Source: Paracyclopina nana | Taxonomy: Eukaryota > Arthropoda > Copepoda > Cyclopoida > Cyclopettidae | Assembly: GCA_019096065.1 (NCBI GenBank) | Contig: JAGUCH010000003.1 | Span: 10,602,001-10,666,000, forward strand | DNA: 64,000 nucleotides | Direction: 5' to 3' | Shown: one piece after another, positions 1 to 10,305 of the stretch | Position numbering within the stretch: the stretch's first letter is position 1 | Layout: each line of letters begins with the position of its first letter | Position numbers and translations under genes: made by a program | Notes under the pieces: model-generated | Databases searched by the model: none | Told to the model about the DNA's origin: nothing | What the model saw: only the letters and a program-made list of their open reading frames with translations

Positions 1-1478
1 CGTTTCGCATTTTTTCCTCAAGGAAACGAATGGATAGAGAATGGAAATTCCTATAGGAACCCGAAGTCAAGCTGACTGCACTAGATGGCACTGAGTTCAG
101 ACGGCTTGACGTCATCATTGCGCGAGCGTAGTTGACACGTTCATCAAATGAACAACTAGATGTGAACTGTACAAAATAGTCAAAAAGAGCCAGCTTCCTA
201 TTATAAAAAAGCCACTTTAATTTAGTGTGTCAATCTGGGAACACTTTTAATTAGTACTCTAGCTTGCCCGTAAGCCAGCCCAAAGGCCAGCCTGTAATTT
301 GAGGAAAAGATGGAATTTCAGGAAAGATAGCTCTCTAAATATAGTGAGATGTAAATATAATTGGTCATTTTGAATCTTAGACACTACTTAAGCTTGTAAA
401 AATTATACCTTACGAAAAATAATCAAGAAAATAAGGCATTTTGCTCATTCAGACGGCGCTACGAAGTCAGCAATCAGCCGTCTGAAATCTTATGAGCTCG
501 CCGGTAGGATAAATATGGTACGATTTACGGTTCCCTATAGTTCAATGCCAAAGTGGTCCAGCTTCGACCGATATTATTAGGAAAAATGGGTGGACCTTCA
601 AAGAAGTTGAACAGGTTAAATTGGAAGGCGCATGCCATAAATAACGCGTATATTTCACTTAGATAATGCTCGCATTTTGTAGGAGTTTAGATTAATTCAA
701 TTGTGCTCTGCACTATAAAAATTCAAATTGGCATTTATATACAGCAGTTTTCGATCTTGTTTGCGTGTCCATAAAAGTTTTGTAGACTGAATTCAGTGGT
801 GGCCAATGCGATGAAATGAATGAGATAATGTCGATCATTTGACTGCTGCATCCTTCAAAATTATTGCAGGAGCCAAACGAGAGCAAAATGTGGAATTTTG
901 AAAAATGTCTCACATGCTTGGATTTTTACCGCAACATCGTGCAGTGTAATTTGAGACCAATTATGCTGACATGCTTTTGAGTGACAGTTTTCATGCCGAC
1001 TGCTGTTTGTTCTCTTGCTTTTCGGAGCAAATATTATGAACCAGGAAATTATGCTCATCGAAAAGTTACTATTGAGCATTTTTTGTGTGGAATTATTTTT
1101 CTGGATTTTCAGACTCACTCGGGGGAGAAATGCAGTTTGGGGCATGTTGAGTGCTTATGGAAAAATGCAATATTTCAGCCATTTGTCGGGAAATGAAACA
1201 GGTGTAGAAGCTGAGAATTTGAAAAAATCTCGGAATTTAGGACTGCCAAGATATGAGAAAAATGGATTGATCGTGATCGCGCGTCAAAATCCACATCTGG
1301 ACTTTTCAGCTTTGATGCTGATTAATCTCAAGACCACACTCATTTGGAAGAAAAGAGGCCTTTTATTGCGTCATGAAAAACTCGTTATCATAATAATAAG
1401 ACCACTTTGTAGCCAACTCGTGTTAGCTCGCGTTGCAATAATAGAAAAAGCCGCGAAAATAACGAGCGCTTTTTATGA
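1..1478. other. Intergenic flank left of the large transposon
   Basis: No convincing gene is seen. Open frames on both strands around 700-1557 lack protein-like composition, a splice context or a recognisable domain. The stretch contains a small set of repeats: the 10-mer TTCAGACGGC occurs at 96-105 and 448-457, and its reverse complement at 477-486, so 448-486 could form a hairpin with a 19-nt loop. A GTCAAGC/GCTTGAC pair lies at 66-72 and 104-110. Confidence 0.5.
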
Positions 1479-1494
1479 CCCAACCAGAAATTCT
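1479..1494 (+). repeat. Left terminal inverted repeat of the large transposon
   Basis: CCCAACCAGAAATTCT is the exact reverse complement of 10290-10305. The match stops after 16 bases, which sets the inverted-repeat length. Subterminal repeats with AAGGTTTGACC begin about 160 bases further in (for example near 1645 and 1669). Confidence 0.9.
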
Positions 1495-2383
1495 AAGTGC
1501 CTTTTTTATATAAAAACCCTAGTGCCACCTTATAGTTTTCCTGGGGTTGATTTGTAGCCATTATGTAACGAAAACCTACATGCCACTGATGTAAAATTTA
1601 GTGACTATCATTTTTTGCAGGTTTCGCCACTTCAATTTCACCCAAGGTTTGACCTAACAAATTCAACAAGGTTTGACCCCAAAGTTTTCCCAGGGTGATT
1701 TTAATGTGTACCTCTAAGTTCCTATGTAATTATCTACCTTGACTTATTAATGAAATATCACCTCTACAACACCTCAGTGCAACTTTATGGTTACATGGCG
1801 ATGACACCTTAGTGTGGCACTGTATGATCACTGTTGTAAATGACAAGGTATAGAAAGAGTGGCACTTTCATTTCTAAGCCAAGTGAAACCTTTATATAAT
1901 AAAGTTTGCAACCTTTGTTTTACCTACTATGTGCCATGTATCAATTACTCTAATAAAATGTTGCATTGTCACTAGGGTGCACCTTACTTATTTTTATTGT
2001 TATTCACCTTGACGAGTGCTATCAGTGAAACTATGAAAAAACCCGAGGAATGTTTTTTTGTTTACCTAGGTGAATCCTTTACCTAATTGCATAGTAAACC
2101 TAGTAATTTGTAATGCTCTTAACCTAGGTGTGCTCAACGTTTTTTAAACATTTACTAATAAAAAACTGTGTGTGAGATTAGTAAATATTTATTGATGCAG
2201 TAAGATATTGGCTCAAATAGTGCATAATTGTAGTGTAGAAATCATATCAATCATTTCATTGTGGATTTGCATATTGTAATTAATAATAAATCAATTTTGC
2301 TCTTGTATGATGAGCAGATGACCAAATGTGATGGAGTGACCAAGGAATATTGCATGCCATATGACTGACTGATTGTATGTTTC

Positions 2384-5300
2384 CTAATTGTCGGCCTTTA
2401 AAAAGAGAGAAGGGTTTTCATTAGGATAATGTAATCAAAGGTTAAGCTGAAGGGACTTACAGGAGGAGTTTCAACTTGGTTATCAGCACTAAGTGAGGTT
2501 GGGGTTATGTTGTCGTTTGCATCTTTTCCACCTTCAACTTCTTCAGTTTGCTCTTCAACCACTTGTTGCTCTTGACCTTCAATTGGTTCCTCAAGAACCT
2601 CGCCAGCCTCGGACTGTGCCTCGCCAGCCTCGGATTGAGCCTCGCCAGCCTCGGATTGAGCCTCACCAGCCTCGGATTGAGCCTCGCCAGCCTCAGATTG
2701 GGCCTCGCCAGCCTCGGACTGAGCCTCACCAGCCTCAGATTGGGCCTTGCCAGCCTCAGCCTCTTTTTCGCCATCAGATTCTCCACGTGCTTGCTCCTCT
2801 AGGTAGACATTGTCCAAGCCATCCTCACTCGTTTCATCTCCAGAGGTTACAATGTCTTCCTCAGTAGTAGTTTCGTCATCGTCCTATGAAACATAAGTAT
2901 CGTTAGCATAAGGTTTTTTTAAGGTAGACGTCATATTTACCTTCTTTGCCTTGTCTTTCTTTCCCTTCTTTGTAACCTTCTTCTTTTTCTTTCCCTGTGG
3001 CTCTTCAAACACCTCCTCGTCACTGTCACTGTCATTAGCCACATTGCTGTTAGAAGAGCTCGTAGTCGCCTTTCTTTCAGGGAAGTGCTTGGCTTCCTTG
3101 TGCTTAGCAATGATGGCCTTCAATGAGTCACGTTTTCTGCCAGATGTTGATGCCATAGGAGGACTGTCTTCACCAAACACATCCCTGGTTGGCTCCTTCC
3201 TTGCTGGCACAACTGCAACCTGCTGAGTAACTCTTGGAGCCATGACTGCTGCCTCGGCATACTCTGCTTTCTTGGTCGCCAAAACTTTAGCATAAATAGC
3301 TTGAACCTAAGGTTATTACAAGGTTATTATAAAGTGTACTGGTAAATGACACCTTTAAAACGTCTTACGTTCTTCACTCGACAATCTTTGTTGAAAATGA
3401 AGTTGTCATATTTGTCCCCATTATCCCGAGCTGTGTCGATGATGAAAGCAATTGTTTCCTCAGCTGTCATCTGATCAGCGCCAACATTGTACCTCAGATT
3501 CATTACAGCTTCCTGAGGAGACACAAATTTCTTCTTCCGCTCTTTCTTGACAAGGCCATTGAGCTCCATGTTGTACCAAGTGTCCACACGCTCTCGTCCA
3601 AGCATCGCCTCTCTATGAGCTTGCTCTGTGAGGAACTTGGTTCCAGAAGGTTGGACGTGCTGAAAGTAGTAACAGTATTGTTGTCGTTTTTTCAAGGTTT
3701 ACTGATTAATTACCTTATTTGCCTCAAAGAAAACCTTGTCAGCCATGTATGTAGCCTTGAACAACTCATCCATGTTCTTGGTAGTGTCATAGATGTGTTG
3801 AATGAAACTTGATCTGTTATTTCCAAAGAGATCTGAGAATCCTCCTCGTATGATTTTGACATTTTCATTTGTTGTCTTCCCCTTCATTGTCACCTTCTTC
3901 ATGAGGATCTCAACAACCGATGGAATGATGACATTGATGACACCAACAGGCACTGGACGATTAAGTTCGCAAAGGGATCGTAGGCTCCTGTAATTAGAGT
4001 TAAAGCAAGGTTTTTTCTAGGTACACTTAATACTCACGCTGCTACATCACCAATAATGAAGTGACCAAGGGAGTATGACGAAAATAGAAAATTCATTATC
4101 CCATTGCCAATCGTTTTGTTGACGTCGTTAGTCTTCACTATGGCAATTTGGCGAGCAATCAATGGAGCCAGTTGCTTTTGGATGTAGCTGCATGCAAGCA
4201 TAATGTCCCCAAATACTCCAGTGACATCCAAAGGGAAAAACCCAAGAAGACTACTTGCAATAGCCCCCTTTTTCTCAGCTGTTTGGTCACCAACCAGCTT
4301 TAGCTTGTCATAAATTTTGCTGTTTGATGAAAGTACATCAGCAACAGAAGCTTTAAACTTTGCCTGCTCTCCCTTAAGCTCTTTGATTGCATCAATGATC
4401 TTGTACTGGCGTCTTGCAATTTTCTTGGTTTCAGTTTCAATAAATTCCTATAATAGGGACGTGTTAAAAGGGTGTACTTTAAAATAACCTTGTTTTTACC
4501 TTCATCATCTTGTCTCTTTCGTCCAAATATTTCTTGAAGTCAGCAAAAGACCCGCCACCGATTTTGGCAGACACCATTGCTCTTCCCGCCTCAATTGCTT
4601 CAGTCGCAGTGGGTTCCTCAGTGGGCTCTTCATTATTGCCACCTTCATCTTCAGCAGCTGGATCTGCACCTGCTGCTCCTCCAAATGTAATGTTTGGGTC
4701 TTCAACATTTTCAGTCTGCACTGCTTGAGGACTCAAAAATGTAGTCATCAATCTTGCATTGCTACTTGATGGTGCAGCAAAGGCAAAAGTGGAATCCACT
4801 GGTGGAGGAACCTCTGATTCCTCACCCTCATTATCCTCGCTCTCAGACACATGTTGCGTCTGGGTGGCGCTAGGGTTTGGAGTAGGTGTACCTGTTGAGG
4901 ACACCGACTTTGGTGAGGGAGCCCTCTTACGTTGTCGTTTTGATGGCGGCTCAGTAGTTGGTGGCGGAGGAATCGATTTTTTGGTAACAATGTTTAGGGG
5001 AGGAAAGTTTAATTTCTTAGGCGTCCTTGATGATTTCCTGGCAGGCGTTGCAGCAGACTTTGCTTGGGTATTTTTAGAAGGTGTTGCCTTGGTTGCTGCC
5101 TTGGTTGCAGTCTGCTTTTTTGCTGGAGTCTTTGATGCGGCTGATGATTTGTCAGGACTTGCTGTCCTTTTTCTCCCACCTCTTGGCTGCTTTTCAGAGC
5201 TGACAAAGTCATCTTCATCCATGTCCGAGTCAAACAAATTTGGTCGTCCTTTCTGTGACAACTTAAAAACACACAGTTAAATCAAGGTTTACTTAAAGTA

Positions 5301-6041
5301 AACGTTAATATTACCTCTTTTCTAGCTTTTCCTGCGGCGACTTTTAACAAGTGAGCAGAAGCCGGCTCAATTGCCTCACTCGTTGATGGCTGATTGGTGT
5401 CGGAGCATTCTGTGGTGGAGTCTATGGTCTTTGATGACCTTGTGGCATGAGCACCATCAGCAATTGGCGCCCCCACAAAAGGCTGCCCTTCATGTTCACG
5501 TGGAGTGTACAGGAAATCCTTACTAACTTTTTCCCGATAACGCAGTATCAACTGCTCAAATTTTGCATGGCGTTTGCTTCCAGTTGCTGACTTGATTTCC
5601 TTGTTCAAATCATTGATGTACTTCGTCATGAATGAGAATGTAGTTCCTGCAACAAGGTATGTGAACGTTGTAATAACCTTGACAAAACTTTGTTGACGTT
5701 GTGACTTGCAATTTTCAAAAAGTACAAAATGCCAGCTTTAAACTTGAAAACTTACCTTGCTCGACACGTGCAAAGATGCTGAAATATATTTCTCGTCCAT
5801 CCATCGATGCATATTTCCTTGCACTTCGTTTGATCTTGTCCATGTACACTGTAGGGTTGAATGAGAAAATGTCTGCCAAATTCCGACCATCGTCAAACAC
5901 CGTGTCGTGAGAAATGACAGAAAACACTTGTGGATCGTCCAGATTGGCAATAATTATCGAATCATAGACTTTGGTTGGGTCATGTGGCGACGCACTTTTG
6001 CTCGAACTTTTCGAGCCGCTTTCGCTAGGTTTTTCCGCCAT
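2384..6041 (-). CDS. Transposon accessory protein, nine exons, unknown family (1048 aa)
   Basis: Exons by splice sites and continuous frame: 5756-6041, 5315-5646, 4500-5252, 4038-4447, 3714-3987, 3369-3659, 2941-3306, 2461-2883 and 2384-2395. Together they give 1048 residues with no internal stop. Residues 1-206 look globular (start MAEKPSESGS). Residues 207-457 are low-complexity and basic, rich in Lys, Ala, Ser, Pro and Thr. About 458-780 again look globular and partly helical, with hydrophobic runs near GVINVIIPSVVEILMKK. About 783-1045 alternate Lys-rich and acidic stretches and end in a 7-residue EAGEAQS repeat array. I recognise no domain. Its place opposite a transposase, inside one pair of terminal repeats, suggests a TNPA-like DNA-binding or regulatory partner; that role is inference. 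The last 12-nt exon is the weakest part of the model. Confidence 0.75.
2596..2757 (-). repeat. 21-bp tandem repeat encoding (EAGEAQS)n in the accessory gene
   Basis: About eight units of 21 bp encode EAGEAQS, with a first unit EAGKAQS and a degenerate last unit EAGEV. The units differ at synonymous positions (tcggattgag / tcagattggg), so the array is not brand-new. It lies in the acidic C-terminal part of the accessory protein. Long open frames on the opposite strand here are only shadows of this repeat. Confidence 0.9.
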
Positions 6042-6419
6042 GTCACCTTGAAATAACCTTGTAAACTCTAATGAATGTTAAGGTGGAACGCGTCAGCTGA
6101 ACACTGTAGGTGCGTGCGCTCACTAGGAGAGTTGAGCGTCGACTGAACTCAGTCTAGCTGAGCATGCCGGCTATATAGTCGGCACGGCCATTTGACGAGA
6201 TTTCACCTACCTGGGCAGACAGGCGTTCAAACAAGGTAAAACTTCAAAATCATTAAAATTTGTTGAAATAAACATTCTTTAAAAAAATTCGCTAAATTTT
6301 TTTAGCACAAATTTGCAATCATTTCAGCAAATAATAACATATTTTTGTCATCAAGGTTATTTCAAGGTTATCATAACGTCAACATTTCTGCAACTAAAAT
6401 TTGTTTACTTTCCAGGAAA
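6042..6419. promoter_or_regulatory. Shared divergent control region of the transposon
   Basis: The two transposon genes start 378 bp apart and point away from each other. The region holds a palindromic TATA-like CTATATAG at 6171-6178, inside a GCCG..CGGC context. It also holds a non-coding leader exon for the + gene ending at 6235, with intron 6236-6415 (GTAAAA...CCAG). Copies of AAGGTTAT or ATAACCTTG occur at about 6050 and 6353-6374, matching the motif in the subterminal regions, so one protein could bind both places. Promoter assignment is by position only. Confidence 0.6.
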
Positions 6420-9400
6420 ATGACGCGAAAACGCAATAGGAAAAAAGATGACGCATTAAAAAAAGTGAGCACGCCAGCAGAACGTATGAGACGAAGACGC
6501 CAAAAATTGGAGCTGGACCTTCTCATAAAAGAGTTGCAGCAGAAATCAAAGAAATTGGATTTGGCATCAAAGAATTTGGCCTACATAGAGGAGAATCCAA
6601 CACCAATTGAGGTGGAAATTATTCACCATGTCTCTACAGGACTAAAAGGTGTCATTGAAGGCAATGCAGAGAATCTACATGCTTCTGCCAGCAGTAATCA
6701 GCCAGCCCAAAATGTCCTCAACGAAGCACACAAGTTGATAGCGATTTCTGAAGGTGAACCTCGTTCTCACGCTACGATAACGGATGTCATCGAGAAACGA
6801 GTGATATTGACTGATCTCATAGATCAATTTTCACACCAATTCTACATTGTGGAAGTGGATGATCCGTCTTTTCCCATCTTCTATGAAAATGAGTATGCCA
6901 TGATTTGTGACTTTGATAGGCAGCCAGAGAAATATAACCCTCAGATGACCTGGGATCAATGTGTCAAGCAGTATCATGATGAGCTGTTGAAACAACAGAC
7001 ACAGGCATCCAGAGCTAAGAGGAAGCAAGACAGGCAAATTATGATGGAAGAGGAGAGGAAAGCCAGTCTCCTTATTGATGCCAACACTGAGGATGATGCA
7101 AATGATGGCAACATTATTGATGTTGTTGGTGTTGATGACTGGCAGCCAGCACTTACATCTCAGCAAGAGAGGGCTGCAGAAACATTGGCTAGCTTGACAC
7201 AGGAGCAAGGAGCAATTTTCGAAAAAAGCCAGCCAAACAACATTTCACAGCTCGCGTCTCCGTTAAATCAAGGTGAACCTGACGATAATGCATCTATTCA
7301 GTGTGCTCAAGTTATGAGCTTTGACTACGGATTCAATGTTGGGGATGATGATGGAATCCCTTCAAGCAAATCATCATCTGATAACGAAATGGAGACAGAG
7401 AGTGACCAGGAGTATGGATTTTTCATTCGTAGCAGGACAAGCTTTGCTAAGAAACCTGGTGAAGTTGACGAGTTAATGCCTCAGGCATCAGAAAGAGAGG
7501 AGGAATTGAACTTCGAAAATGGAAACGATGAGGCAATTGAGATGATTGTTGCCAACGAAATTGAGGAAGTTGAACACTCTGCCGTAAGTTGACAGTATCC
7601 TATATGTTTACCTTAAAATAACCTTAACCTTATTAATAATTTCAGACTGACGACAGTGAGGATGAAATTCCTGATGACATGAACTTTGACGATTCTGCCT
7701 TGTGTAATGCATTCAGCTCTATATCGATTCGTAAGTTCTCATTGACCAATTTGCTCCGAGCACAACAAGAAGAGGACAAACTTGAAGATCTCAACTTGAG
7801 GAATGATGTGTTTGCCAAACGTTTTCTGAGCATCCTTTCTAGACACTGTGTGTCCAATGAGGCAGCTGATGACATATGGAATTTCGTGAGATCGATGAGC
7901 GTGAGCAGGAAGCTGAAAAGTTTCAAGACAATTTACAACCGTGTCAAGAAAATGCTTCCAAATATTGAGATGGATTTTGAGCTTTTGGACAAGGAAGACG
8001 GTGATGACAACAAACGAGTGGTCTTTACAGGTCCCGTATACCCCGAGAAAACCTTCCCGACATCTAGGTATGAGAAGCTGAGTGAGTGGACTCGATCAAG
8101 ACTCAAAGACATCTATGAGTTCCATTGCCGCACATGCAAGAGGCACAGAAAGCACAAGTCATACAAGTATGACCTTGCTGCTGATGGTGTACCTCTGTCT
8201 AACTCAGGTATTGACAAAATGGACCTAGTTTGTGTCAGATTCTTTGGTTGCAAAAAAGTCTATCTTGCTGGTGTGTTTGTCTACAGAAATGGTGCACGAA
8301 AACAGCTCAATGCTTACTTGGAGAAAATGATAGTGCAGGCTAAGGATGATGGCTTCAAGCTGAATATTGTTATAGCAGATGCACCAGCTAGAGCTAAGCT
8401 CAAATGCCTCAAAGGTCATGCGGGGTATTGTTGCTGTGACCGCTGCCTGTGCGTTGGCCAGCACCTTGGAAAAATGGTGTTCTCACCTAAGACGATGTCA
8501 TATCACAAGCGCACAATGATGCAGTGGTTAAGGCAAGTTGAAATTGCTGAAAAGGACAATGAAGAGAATAAAGACCATGATGATGGCAAAACGTTCGGCG
8601 TGCAAGGAAAATCACCATTACTCTCACTGCCAGGATTTGACCTCATTGAAGATGTACCAATTGAGCCGATGCACAACTTGCTGTTGGGCATGGCCAGGCA
8701 AATTGTGATGGAGATCATTAATCCTAGGAAATGTGGCACTGACAAATACAGTGCAAGAACCAGAGAGCTCATGTTTGAGTTTGATCAGAAATGGTGCAAA
8801 ATGCGAATTCCGTCAGAGTTCACTCGGCGTCCAAGATCCATGAGAAAGGGGTTAATCCACTACAAATCTTCAGAATACCTTGCTCTCGTTATGTGTGGAT
8901 TCATCAACTTTGGACGAGCTCTAATTGGTGAAGAAAACAGGAAATTTCGCAAAGTATGGTACTACTTCACATATCTGGTTCGCTCAGTGTTCTTCAATGA
9001 CAAAATGTACCGTGACATTTGCAAAAAGGTGAACCTGTCAGAAATGATGCAGTCCTTTTACTTCATGTTTGAGAACGTGTTTGGCAAAGAGAAATGCTCC
9101 TTCAACTTGCACTTATTTTCACACTTGCGAGAAGTAAGGAAACGCCATAGAATGAGTGCTATTTCTGCTGAGCCATTTGAGTCCTACTATGGCTTTATTA
9201 AGAGAGTTTTGGTCAACAACACAAAGAGTTTTGCCAAGCAAGCCATGCAGAAGGCGTTTATTGCGGGTGTAGCCGATCATAACTGTGAAAAAACTGTGAA
9301 CATCAACAAACGCATGACTAGAGCCAACACACAGGACAACATTATCTACACTGAGGACAGAAAATTCTATGAAGTCACTGGCACTCATGACAAGGACTCT

Positions 9401-9598
9401 TATGAGTGCAAGCAAATCATCACTGGCAGATATAAGAATCCTGATGTCTTCAATCTTGACTTCAGTGCTGTTGGAGTCGAGCTCTTCAAGAAGTATGACA
9501 ACAATACTGTCATCATCAAGAAGGCAAAGATTGTTGGCAAAGGTGTGAAAGATGGAAGAGTCATGATTGCCATCCCTATCGACGCCCTGCATTCCTAA
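6420..9598 (+). CDS. CACTA/EnSpm-like (Tnp2-type) transposase, 1038 aa
   Basis: Two coding exons, 6420-7583 and 7646-9598, join in phase 0 (intron 7584-7645, GTAAGT...TTCAG); a leader intron ends 4 bases before the ATG. The N-terminal third is basic then acidic (MTRKRNRKKDD...), without a recognised zinc finger. The catalytic half has the Tnp2-family pattern: AADGVPL (Asp near residue 568), IADAPARAKL (Asp near 633), a Cys-rich CCCDRCLC stretch (near 650), KSPLLSLPGFD and then EPMHNLLLG (Met-His near 730). The two Asp residues are candidates for an RNase H-fold DDE site; the third acidic residue cannot be fixed by eye. A C-terminal region with HLFSHLREV and SAEPFESYYGF also recalls this family. 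The frame is open throughout, so an active enzyme is possible. Confidence 0.85.
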
Positions 9599-10289
9599 AT
9601 ATTATTGTGTCATTGTTACAATTTACCCTTTGCTCACCTTAAAAAAACTATGAGCGAATGATATCGGGTTGAGCTTGCATAAAAACTTAACATGCCATAA
9701 ATGTTTGTCAATCTGTTGAAAATGTTGCCTATGAAGTATTATATTCATTAATCCTATGTGTAAGAAAAAAAGGAATTTGCTATATTATCTATTTAGCGTT
9801 CTGAAATAAAATGTGAAAACAAAATCAAAATAGTTGTCTCATCCAAAGTACTATTGCAGTCTACGTTCACCTTGTTATAACCTTCAAAATGTGTCAAAAT
9901 ACTTTATGATTAAAGTAAGGAAGGAAATAGCAGTAATTAAGATATTTATAAAAGACTTTGATTTCTAGTAAGCATTGTTATATATTAGTGTCTGTGAAAA
10001 GGGCATAAATTAAAATTCATAATAAAAATTTTCATAGTTTTGTTGGTGTTTAAAAAAGATATGAAACCTTAATATGCTTTCCTGAAAAAACGTTAATATT
10101 ACATACAGGTGTAATTAAAGTTACACAAGGTGTAAAACCTAAGGTTTGTTTCTTTTGATAACGTTTTAATCACCTAATCAAGAATCAAGGTGCAAAATAT
10201 CGAAATTATAAGGTTTTGTCACGTTAAAAAAACACAAGAAAAACCTAGGTCAAAATCCAAAACCTTGTAATCACCCTGGGTTGAAGTTG

Positions 10290-10305
10290 AGAATTTCTGG
10301 TTGGG
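10290..10305 (-). repeat. Right terminal inverted repeat of the large transposon
   Basis: AGAATTTCTGGTTGGG mirrors the left end without mismatch. The 400 bases inside it hold many AACCTTG, AAGGTTT and CCTAGGT-like words (about 9870-10270), the right subterminal repeat zone. Confidence 0.9.

Larger units (their letters stand above)
1479..10305. mobile_element. Complete CACTA/EnSpm-like DNA transposon, 8.8 kb, two divergent genes
   Basis: The ends are perfect 16-bp inverted repeats, CCCAACCAGAAATTCT at 1479-1494 and its reverse complement at 10290-10305. The base pair GA flanks both sides (1477-1478 and 10306-10307), consistent with a 2-bp target duplication, although two bases could match by chance. 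Inside are a transposase gene (+, 6420-9598) and an accessory gene (-, 2384-6041), transcribed away from a shared control region. Both subterminal regions are rich in CAAGGTT/AACCTTG-type repeats, as CACTA elements carry many subterminal sites for their accessory protein. All exon junctions keep frame, so the copy looks intact and possibly recent. Placement in CACTA/EnSpm rests on the Tnp2-like transposase; the ends are CCC rather than CACTA, so it may be a separate lineage. Confidence 0.85.

Noticed and set aside
1015..1557. 180-codon + frame left of the transposon
   Set aside because: It runs across the transposon's left terminal repeat into the element and has no recognisable domain or balanced composition; a chance frame.
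2493..2867. Long frames opposite and beside the EAGEAQS repeat
   Set aside because: They are by-products of the 21-bp tandem repeat, which is open in several frames; only the - frame joins the other exons.
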